From positions 1-5,149 of the forward strand of contig JAVHYH010000221.1 of the NCBI GenBank assembly GCA_031119155.1: DNA of 5,149 bases, given 5' to 3'. Made by a program: the position numbers and the translations under genes. The notes below the pieces were generated by a model. It was not told the DNA's origin. It saw nothing but the letters and a program-made list of their open reading frames with translations, and did not search any database. The stretch comes from Brevundimonas sp. (GTDB taxonomy: Bacteria; Pseudomonadota; Alphaproteobacteria; Caulobacterales; Caulobacteraceae). Position 1 is the stretch's first letter, and the number at the start of each line of letters is the position of its first letter. Shown here in pieces: positions 1-4,409 of the stretch.

Positions 1-70
1 CAGTAGGGTCGCAGAACGTCGGCGGAGGGAGCAATCTCCCTATTGCCTACTGCCTACCTGCCTATTGCCT
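1..70. repeat. Heptamer inverted-repeat element A (left arm cut by window edge)
   Basis: Read on the minus strand from 70 down to 35, the sequence splits into units AGGCAAT, AGGCAGGT, AGGCAGT, AGGCAAT and AGGGAGA. Four are exactly 7 nt and one is 8 nt. The left end of the window reads CAGTAGGGTCG on the plus strand, and CAGTAGG (1-7) is the exact reverse complement of 46-52. It therefore looks like the inner end of an opposing arm whose rest lies outside the window. The core between the arms (5-41) contains a perfect 6-bp hairpin, AGGGAG-CAAT-CTCCCT (26-41). The right arm touches the stop codon of the protease gene. There is no T-run, so it is not a convincing intrinsic terminator. The architecture matches elements B and C. 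Confidence 0.6.
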
Positions 71-580
71 TCAGGGATTCAGCGTCAACGCCGCCGGGGT
101 CGCCGTGAAGCCGGACAGGCGGCCGAGATAGCTCATGCCGAGCAGGGAGTGGGGCAGGCCCTCCGCCACGACCAGAGCCTCCACCGCCTCAACCCGGGCG
201 CCGGACACCGAGACAGACTGAAGCCGCACGGGCGCCGCACGAACCGGGCCGGAGGCGGTCACCAGCCGGGCGTCGAAATCCTCGGGCGTGAGGCCCAGGC
301 CGAGCCGCACCGCGTCTTCCTTGGTCAGCACCATGACGCTGGCGCCGGTATCGACCATGGCGCGGATGGTGCGGCCGTCGATCCGGACATCGGCCCAGTA
401 GTGGCCGTCGGACGCCTTGAGCACCTGGGCGGGACCGCCGGTGGCGGGGGCGCTGATCGCGGTCGTCTCGGCGGCGCGCGCCTCGCCGCGCAGCCCGGCC
501 TGATCCATCCACCACAGGACGGTCAGGGACGAGGCGACGGCGAGCCCAATGGCGCCCAGCGAGGACAGGTCGAAACGCAT
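71..580 (-). CDS. Membrane-anchored retropepsin-like aspartic protease (clan AA, TIGR02281-like)
   Basis: The 169-residue product has a short basic/polar N-terminus, then a hydrophobic segment at about residues 7-25 that looks like an uncleaved signal anchor. An Ala/Pro-rich linker follows (about 31-52), then a single retropepsin-type domain (about 53-169). The catalytic motif is visible as MVDTGAS with Asp77. The second hallmark, a hydrophobic-hydrophobic-Gly stretch (SLLGMSYLG, about 146-154), precedes the C-terminus. Proteins of this size carry one catalytic Asp and are expected to work as homodimers. The domain is inferred to face the periplasm. Caulobacter PerP, which processes PodJ, is a membrane-anchored periplasmic aspartyl protease, but I cannot say this is its orthologue. 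An in-frame TAG lies immediately before the ATG, so the start cannot be further upstream. No clear SD is seen. It follows the DUF1289 gene on the same strand, with repeat element B in the 209-bp gap. Confidence 0.88.
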   Translation of the reverse strand: MRFDLSSLGAIGLAVASSLTVLWWMDQAGLRGEARAAETTAISAPATGGPAQVLKASDGHYWADVRIDGRTIRAMVDTGASVMVLTKEDAVRLGLGLTPEDFDARLVTASGPVRAAPVRLQSVSVSGARVEAVEALVVAEGLPHSLLGMSYLGRLSGFTATPAALTLNP

Positions 581-682
581 CTACACACGCATCCGCGAAA
601 GCCGCCGCGTCCTGCGGCGTCCGTTTCCTGTCGCATGGCGCCCCTTGGGATGCGGTGAAGGAGGATGGTGGATGGGCGGTTA

Positions 683-796
683 AGGCGAGGGGTAAGGCTC
701 TAGGGGTGAGGTGTCAGGGAAGAGTGCCGAAGGAGCGTGTGAGACGCCTCGGATCCAATCCCTGGAACCTCAAACCTGACACCTGGAACCTACCCT
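683..796. repeat. Heptamer inverted-repeat element B between DUF1289 and protease genes
   Basis: The plus-strand left arm has five consecutive 7-nt units starting at 688, 695, 702, 709 and 716: AGGGGTA, AGGCTCT, AGGGGTG, AGGTGTC, AGGGAAG. A 5-nt partial unit, AGGCG, precedes them. The right arm, read on the minus strand, has five units starting at 791, 784, 777, 770 and 763: AGGTTCC, AGGTGTC, AGGTTTG, AGGTTCC, AGGGATT. It also has a 5-nt AGGGT before it. AGGTGTCAGG (709-718) and its exact reverse complement (775-784) give a perfect 10-bp pairing. The core contains a further imperfect hairpin, CCGAAGG against CCTCGG with one bulged A. The outer right unit supplies the TAG stop of the DUF1289 gene. 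If the two minus-strand genes are co-transcribed, the mRNA between them would carry this roughly 110-nt foldback. Confidence 0.75.
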
Positions 797-1017
797 CCCA
801 GCTTCGCCGGATCGATGCGCGAGCGCCGGGACGGCAGCTCGGTCATGATCTCCGCGCGTCGATCATCGGACAGGGCGCTCCAGCCGCCGATCTCCTGCAA
901 GGTGCGGTAGCAGCCGAGGCAAAGCCCCGTCGGACCATCGACGATGCAGACCTGCACGCACGGCGTTTTGACGGCGCGCGGAGGTTGTCGGGGGGCGTCG
1001 GAAGCGGTTGATGACAT
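790..1017 (-). CDS. DUF1289 family small four-cysteine protein
   Basis: The 75-residue product has the DUF1289 pattern at about residues 18-65: TPCVQVC, then TGLCLGC, YRT, EI, a Trp at 46, and a basic Arg-rich end. Four cysteines (20, 24, 33, 36) are arranged as CX3C and CX2C, consistent with binding a metal or Fe-S cluster. The family is often annotated as putative Fe-S proteins but has no firmly established biochemical role. The N-terminal 17 residues are polar and disordered-looking, with no signal peptide, so it is probably cytosolic. Full length is normal for the family. The ATG start has no good SD. The last codons (Leu-Gly-Gly-stop) run into repeat element B, which provides the TAG. 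The aspartic protease gene follows on the same strand, and this pairing is one I recall from other alphaproteobacteria. Confidence 0.9.
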   Translation of the reverse strand: MSSTASDAPRQPPRAVKTPCVQVCIVDGPTGLCLGCYRTLQEIGGWSALSDDRRAEIMTELPSRRSRIDPAKLGG

Positions 1018-1054
1018 CTGGATAAAATATGGTCCGCTGCCGGAGTAAAAAGGG

Positions 1055-1083
1055 TTGCAATTCGCGCCAAGCTACGCTACATG
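1055..1083 (+). promoter_or_regulatory. Caulobacter-type housekeeping promoter for the small ORF
   Basis: The sequence TTGCAAT (1055-1061), a 14-nt spacer and GCTACATG (1076-1083) resemble the Caulobacter sigma-73 pattern TTGACGS-N10-14-GCTANAWC. The -10 matches at all positions but the last, and the -35 keeps TTG and is otherwise weak. Transcription would begin near 1089-1091, giving a leader of about 80 nt before the ATG at 1172. This is prediction from pattern only. The same region must also carry the promoter of the divergent DUF1289 gene, for which I found no convincing site. Confidence 0.45.
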
Positions 1084-1133
1084 GATCATGACGCGAAACG
1101 ACTATGACGGTGAGACCCCCGATCAGCACGACG

Positions 1134-1165
1134 TGTCTCTTTTCATCGTTCAACGAAAGGAGACA
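1134..1165 (+). promoter_or_regulatory. Leader hairpin that sequesters the Shine-Dalgarno of the small ORF
   Basis: Positions 1134-1144 (TGTCTCTTTTC) pair with 1155-1165 (GAAAGGAGACA) over 11 contiguous base pairs. One of these is a U-G wobble (1140 with 1159), and the loop is 10 nt (1145-1154). The 3' arm contains the whole SD, AAAGGAG (1156-1162), nine nt before the ATG at 1172. Folding would therefore block ribosome entry. The loop-proximal half is a run of U-A pairs plus the U-G wobble, as in fourU-like RNA thermometers, while the base is richer in G-C. It could be a thermometer, a protein-binding operator or a target for an antisense RNA. The DNA palindrome could instead be a protein operator. 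Confidence 0.55.
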
Positions 1166-1171
1166 TCACAG

Positions 1172-1330
1172 ATGAACGATAAGGACCGTAACCTTCAGCA
1201 CGCCATGATGAGCTTTGCGCTCTGGGGCGGCATGCTGGTGAACACGAAGAACACCAATGGAGCAGGCGATCGCGTGATCAGCCATCCCTCCAACTTCGTG
1301 CCGATCAAGATCGACAGGGCGCGCCGGTAA
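1172..1330 (+). CDS. Small 52-residue protein of unknown function
   Basis: The start is the ATG at 1172, chosen because a strong SD (AAAGGAG, 1156-1162) lies nine nt upstream. In-frame starts further up (TTG at 1055, ATG at 1088) have no SD. The product is 52 residues. A charged N-terminus (MNDKDRN) is followed by a short apolar stretch at residues 11-23 containing AMMSFALWGGMLV, too short and isolated for a confident membrane segment. An Asn/Thr/Gly linker comes next, then a C-terminal tail ending in a basic Arg cluster (DRARR). I recognise no domain and no toxin or antitoxin signature. It sits alone between its own promoter and a strong terminator, and its SD is in a hairpin. This organisation argues that it is a real, regulated gene. 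G+C is visibly lower here and in its leader than in neighbouring genes. Confidence 0.72.
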   Translation: MNDKDRNLQHAMMSFALWGGMLVNTKNTNGAGDRVISHPSNFVPIKIDRARR

Positions 1331-1360
1331 GGCGAGACCCGGATCCGAAGAACACAGAAG

Positions 1361-1391
1361 CCCCGGGCCGCAAGGTCCGGGGTTTTTGTTT
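1361..1391 (+). terminator. Intrinsic terminator of the small-ORF transcript
   Basis: A 9-bp GC-rich stem pairs 1361-1369 (CCCCGGGCC) with 1374-1382 (GGTCCGGGG) with one G-U pair. The loop is GCAA, a stable GNRA tetraloop, and TTTTTGTTT follows at 1383-1391. It lies 30 nt past the stop codon of the small ORF. The T-run is on the plus-strand side, so it acts for plus-strand transcription and insulates the downstream crotonase gene. Confidence 0.92.
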
Positions 1392-1394
1392 GGG

Positions 1395-1501
1395 CTAGTG
1401 GCTAGTGGCTAGTGGCTAGTGGAACGGAGCAGATTCGCCGGCGGCGGAAGGGCGGCGCGAAATGTGCCGTCGCAGTCTGCCGGCCAGCCACCAGCCACTC
1501 G
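1395..1501. repeat. Heptamer inverted-repeat element C upstream of the crotonase gene
   Basis: The left arm is four perfect tandem copies of CTAGTGG (1395-1422). The right arm, read on the minus strand from 1501 to 1481, gives CGAGTGG, CTGGTGG and CTGGCCG, which are degenerate copies of the same unit in inverted orientation. The 58-bp core (1423-1480) is bounded inside by GCAGA (1429-1433) and TCTGC (1476-1480), an exact inverted pair. It also holds TTCGC (1434-1438) against GCGAA (1457-1461), so the core can fold into its own hairpin. The element starts right after the terminator of the small gene and ends 37 bp before the likely ATG of the crotonase gene. The unit differs from elements A and B but the layout is the same. 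Confidence 0.72.
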
Positions 1502-1538
1502 GTTTGTCTCCGACAGCCGAATGCGGCACTTCTGCCCC

Positions 1539-2336
1539 ATGACCCTGATCCACATCGAACGTCGCGGCCCGATCGAGCTCTGGACGCTGGACCGCGCCGA
1601 CCGGCTGAACGCCCTGCCCGATCCGGGCGACGGGGCGGCCTTCGCCCGCGCCTGCGAGGCGGTGAACGCCGACCGCGCGGTGCGCTGCGTGGTGCTGACC
1701 GGCGCCGGGCGCGCCTTCTCGGCGGGCGGCGACCTGAAGGCCATGCGCGACAAGGCGGGCGCCTTCGCCGGCGCCGGGCCGGACATCCGTGAAGGTTATC
1801 GCCGCGAGGTCCAGTTGATCGTGCGCGCCCTGTACGGGCTGGAGGTTCCGCTGGTGACGGCGGTGAACGGACCGGCCATGGGGCTGGGCGGCGACATCGC
1901 CGGGCTGGCCGACATCCGCATCGCCTCCGAACAGGCCACGTTCGGCGCGCCCTTCCTGCGACTGGGCATCCTGCCGGGCGACGGCGGGGCCTGGCTGCTG
2001 CCGCGCAACGTCGGCTATGCCCGCGCCGCCGAGATGCTGTTCACCGGCCGCACGGTGGACGCGCACACGGCCCATGAGTGGGGGCTGGTCAACCGGGTGG
2101 TCCCGGCCGACGCCCTGATGGACGAGGCGATGAAGACCGCGACTGAGATCGCCGCCCAGGCCCCGCACGCCCTGCGCATGACCAAGGCCCTGCTGCGGCA
2201 GGGACGCGACGCGACCTTCGACCAGATCCTCGAGATGACCGCCGCCATGCAGGCGCTGGCGCATCTGACCGAGGACCATGCCGAGGGCGTGGCGGCGGTG
2301 CTGGAGAAGCGGAAGCCGGACTTCAGGGGGCGGTGA
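1539..2336 (+). CDS. Enoyl-CoA hydratase/isomerase (crotonase) family protein with altered active site
   Basis: The 265-residue product covers a full crotonase domain of normal length. The first oxyanion-hole region AFSAGGDL is at residues 59-66, and the second, NGPAMGLGGDIAG, is at 110-122. FGAPFLRLG (135-143), PGDGGAWLLPR (146-156) and the C-terminal CoA-binding helix ending in EKRKPDFRGR complete it. Family members act on acyl-CoA thioesters in the cytosol. In rat enoyl-CoA hydratase the two catalytic glutamates are 144 and 164. By hand alignment these correspond to Asp119 and Phe139 here, so a standard hydratase reaction is doubtful. The extra acidic residue Asp148 may serve instead, as aspartates do in some isomerases and dehalogenases. 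I chose the ATG at 1539 because the fold begins there. Upstream in-frame codons fall in repeat element C. No SD is visible. Its 3' end overlaps the MFS gene. Confidence 0.9.
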   Translation: MTLIHIERRGPIELWTLDRADRLNALPDPGDGAAFARACEAVNADRAVRCVVLTGAGRAFSAGGDLKAMRDKAGAFAGAGPDIREGYRREVQLIVRALYGLEVPLVTAVNGPAMGLGGDIAGLADIRIASEQATFGAPFLRLGILPGDGGAWLLPRNVGYARAAEMLFTGRTVDAHTAHEWGLVNRVVPADALMDEAMKTATEIAAQAPHALRMTKALLRQGRDATFDQILEMTAAMQALAHLTEDHAEGVAAVLEKRKPDFRGR

Positions 2337-3474
2337 CGGGCTTCAGCCCCAGCGTCAGGGCGAACACGCCGAGGCAGATCAGGCTGGACAGGGCCAGCGC
2401 CACACCCGGCGACACCTCGATCGCCACCGCATAGGCGGCGGGCGCCACGGCCTGCAGATAGCGGGCGGGCGTCAGCACCAGCGCCTGTCGCACGGCATAG
2501 CGATCCGGCCCGAAGACGTGCAGGGGCAGGACACCCGAGGCGACCGACAGCAGGCCGTTGCCCAGCCCCTGCCCGACCGCCAGCAACGGCGCCAATCGCG
2601 CGCCGCCGAAGACGGCCAGCGCCGCGCCCAGCGGATGGAACAGGCCCGCGATGCGGACCGTCAGCACCGGATGGGACCGGTGCAGGAACATCAGGTCGAT
2701 CAGCCGGGCGGCGACCGCGCTGGCCGCCATCAGCCCCGCCGCCCAGGCCGCATGAACGGGGCTGAGCCCGAGATCGCCCAGCAGTCTGGGCAGGTGCGCG
2801 CCCATGGCGGTCGAAACCATCCAGCCGCCCGCGAAAACGCCGGCGATCTGGATCATGCGCCGGTCCCAGCGCACCGGCGCCAGCGGCCTGTCCGGTGCGG
2901 TCGCCGCAGGCTGATGCGCCGGCAGGGCCAAGGCCGTCAGCGGCAGGCAGACCAGCAAGTGCGCCAGCGCCCAGACGAGGCAGGCGCTGCGCCAGTCCGC
3001 CGCCTCGACGACCATCCGGCTGACCGGCCAGCCGAGGCCGCCGCCCAGCGCGCCGAGCAGGGACACCGCCGTGATCGCACGCCGCGCCGCCGCGCCGTGG
3101 ATCTGGACCAGCAGGGCGAAGGCGGTGCCGTACAGGCCGATCGACATGCCCAGCCCCAGCAGGGCGACACCGATGAGCAGGATCAGCCCCGACGGCGCCG
3201 CCGCCATCAGCAGCAGGATCGCCGCGAAGGCCAGATGCGCCGCGCCGAGAACCCGCCGACCGCCCCTGCGCTCGATCCAGCGTCCGCCGAACGGGGTCAG
3301 GGTGGCCGAGATCAGAAAGGCGATGGACAGGGCGGTGAAGACGGCGGCGGGCGGCAAGCCGAAACTACGCGCCATCGGCTCCCCCAACACGCCCAGCAGA
3401 TAGTAGCTGGAGGCGAAGGCGACCATCTGGCCGAGGCCGAGGACGGGAACGACGAGACGGGTGCGGACGGACAT
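2323..3474 (-). CDS. Major facilitator superfamily (MFS) transporter
   Basis: The 383-residue, highly hydrophobic product has about twelve predicted membrane segments. They lie roughly at residues 7-29, 44-62, 74-92, 95-120, 134-150, 163-183, 207-226, 240-258, 270-289, 291-312, 335-352 and 354-376. The cytoplasmic loop between segments 2 and 3 carries a motif-A-like sequence, PFGGRWIERRGGRR (61-74), which supports MFS membership. A polar, Pro/Ala-rich loop at about 184-206 separates the two six-helix halves. It is an inner-membrane secondary transporter. The substrate cannot be read from the sequence, and either drug or metabolite export or uptake is possible. It is divergent from a LysR-type regulator across 53 bp, the classic arrangement of a regulator and its target. 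The start has no clear SD. Its last 14 bp overlap the end of the crotonase gene on the other strand. Confidence 0.9.
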   Translation of the reverse strand: MSVRTRLVVPVLGLGQMVAFASSYYLLGVLGEPMARSFGLPPAAVFTALSIAFLISATLTPFGGRWIERRGGRRVLGAAHLAFAAILLLMAAAPSGLILLIGVALLGLGMSIGLYGTAFALLVQIHGAAARRAITAVSLLGALGGGLGWPVSRMVVEAADWRSACLVWALAHLLVCLPLTALALPAHQPAATAPDRPLAPVRWDRRMIQIAGVFAGGWMVSTAMGAHLPRLLGDLGLSPVHAAWAAGLMAASAVAARLIDLMFLHRSHPVLTVRIAGLFHPLGAALAVFGGARLAPLLAVGQGLGNGLLSVASGVLPLHVFGPDRYAVRQALVLTPARYLQAVAPAAYAVAIEVSPGVALALSSLICLGVFALTLGLKPVTAP

Positions 3475-3485
3475 GGCGCTGGATC

Positions 3486-3499
3486 GCGGGATTGCCCGC
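3486..3499. promoter_or_regulatory. Possible operator palindrome in the MFS-LysR intergenic region
   Basis: GCGGG (3486-3490) and CCCGC (3495-3499) form a perfect 5-bp inverted repeat around ATTG. It sits in the centre of the 53-bp gap between the divergent starts, where a LysR-type protein would bind. It does not show a clean T-N11-A LysR box, so the assignment is weak. Confidence 0.25.
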
Positions 3500-3518
3500 C
3501 CGGCGAAAGCGACATATC
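3492..3518 (+). promoter_or_regulatory. Possible promoter giving a leaderless LysR transcript
   Basis: TTGCCCG (3492-3498), a 12-nt spacer and GACATATC (3511-3518) give a partial match to the Caulobacter pattern TTGACGS-N10-14-GCTANAWC. Transcription from it would start at about 3524-3528, at or next to the ATG at 3528. That would explain why the GGAG just before the ATG is too close (one nt) to work as an SD. The site overlaps the palindrome at 3486-3499, so autorepression would be possible. Confidence 0.35.
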
Positions 3519-3527
3519 CGCTGGAGC

Positions 3528-4397
3528 ATGTTCGAAAATCTCACACCCCGAACCGGCCTGCCGTCTCTGAACGGGCTGCGGGCGTTCGAGGCGATGGGGC
3601 GCACCGGCAGCGCCACCCGCGCGGCGCAGGAACTGCACGTCACCCACAGCGCGATCAGCCGACAGGTGAAGGCGCTGGAGGCGGCTCTGGGCGTGCGCCT
3701 GTTCGAGGGGCCCAGGCATCAGCTGCGACTGACCGAGCGGGGGCGCACCCTGCTGGCCGGGCTGACCGAGGGGTTCGACGTCCTGGCCGCCGCGGTGGGG
3801 CGGGTGCGCGAGCGGCGCGAACTGCGGCTGGCCGTGCATCCCAGTCTGGCGGTCAAATGGCTGGTGCCCCGGCTGGCCGATCTGGAGGCGCGGCATCCGG
3901 AGATCGTGCTGCAGGTCACCGAACTGGAAACCCGCGCCCTGCGCCAGCGCGGCGCGGATCTGGCGCTGCGGCACATCGACGGGGCGATGCGCGACACGCC
4001 GGGACTGGAGGTGCTGGTGGAGAACCGGATCGGTCTGGTCTGCGCGCCGGCGTTGCAGGAGGCGCTTCCGACGGCGGCCCGCCTGACCACCCGCACGCGC
4101 GAGATCGCCTGGGCGGAATGGAGCGATCTGAGCGGACACGCCCTGCCGGGCGGCCGTAACCGGGTCTTGCCGCATCAGCATGTGGTGCTGGACGCTGCGC
4201 TGGCCGGACTGGGCGCGGCGGTGTTGCCGTGGATGATCGTGGCGGACGACGTGGCCGCCGGACGACTGGTCGCGCCCTTCGGCTTCATCCAGAGCGACGG
4301 CGCGCTGGCGCTGATCCGCAACGGCGGTGAGCCGGACCTCGCCGAACGGACCCTGATCCGCTGGCTGAAGGATCAGGCGCGCGCGACGCACGCCTGA
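3528..4397 (+). CDS. LysR-type transcriptional regulator, GcvA-like
   Basis: The 289-residue length is typical of LysR regulators. The N-terminal winged helix-turn-helix spans about residues 11-74, with LPSLNGLRAFEA, the recognition region HVTHSAISRQVKALE (37-51), LGVRLF (54-59) and the wing LRLTERG (66-72). This form, opening with leucine-proline and LRAFEA, resembles the GcvA/AmpR branch. So does the linker into the effector domain, LAVHPSLAVKWLVPRL. The periplasmic-binding-protein-like effector domain fills about 95-285. I chose the ATG at 3528 because the family N-terminus begins near it. A TTG 12 codons upstream would add a basic extension that the family lacks and would overlap the promoter. 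The gene is divergent from the MFS transporter, its most likely target, and such regulators usually also repress themselves. The effector is not identifiable. It ends 12 bp from the convergent adaptor gene, with no terminator visible. Confidence 0.92.
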   Translation: MFENLTPRTGLPSLNGLRAFEAMGRTGSATRAAQELHVTHSAISRQVKALEAALGVRLFEGPRHQLRLTERGRTLLAGLTEGFDVLAAAVGRVRERRELRLAVHPSLAVKWLVPRLADLEARHPEIVLQVTELETRALRQRGADLALRHIDGAMRDTPGLEVLVENRIGLVCAPALQEALPTAARLTTRTREIAWAEWSDLSGHALPGGRNRVLPHQHVVLDAALAGLGAAVLPWMIVADDVAAGRLVAPFGFIQSDGALALIRNGGEPDLAERTLIRWLKDQARATHA

Positions 4398-4409
4398 TCC
4401 CTTTTCCCA

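Noticed and set aside
603..619. CGCCGC-GTCCT-GCGGCG hairpin upstream of the protease gene as a terminator
   Set aside because: No T-run follows on either strand, and such short GC hairpins are common in this base composition.
1120..1150. EcfG-type stress promoter (GGAAC-N16-17-CGTT) for the small ORF
   Set aside because: CGTT is present at 1147-1150 but there is no GGAAC at the required distance.
1055..1171. Longer start (TTG 1055 or ATG 1088) for the small ORF
   Set aside because: Neither has an SD. The TTG overlaps the predicted -35, and a strong SD points to the ATG at 1172.
1395..1422. CTAGTGG tandem tract as a CRISPR array
   Set aside because: Units are 7 bp and directly adjacent, with no spacers and no cas genes.
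1419..1538. N-terminal extension of the crotonase gene by 40 codons
   Set aside because: The added codons are the sequence of repeat element C and match no crotonase N-terminus. The fold begins at the Met at 1539.
3492..3527. TTG start for the LysR gene, 12 codons upstream
   Set aside because: It gives a basic extension absent from the family and falls in the promoter/operator region.
2278..3570. Long plus-strand open frame opposite the MFS gene
   Set aside because: Its product is rich in Arg, Gln, Gly and Asp with no domain, and it is a GC-bias shadow of a clear transporter gene. The same reasoning removes the minus-strand frames at 1416-2279 and 3312-4391 and the plus-strand frames at 65-658 and 655-1011.
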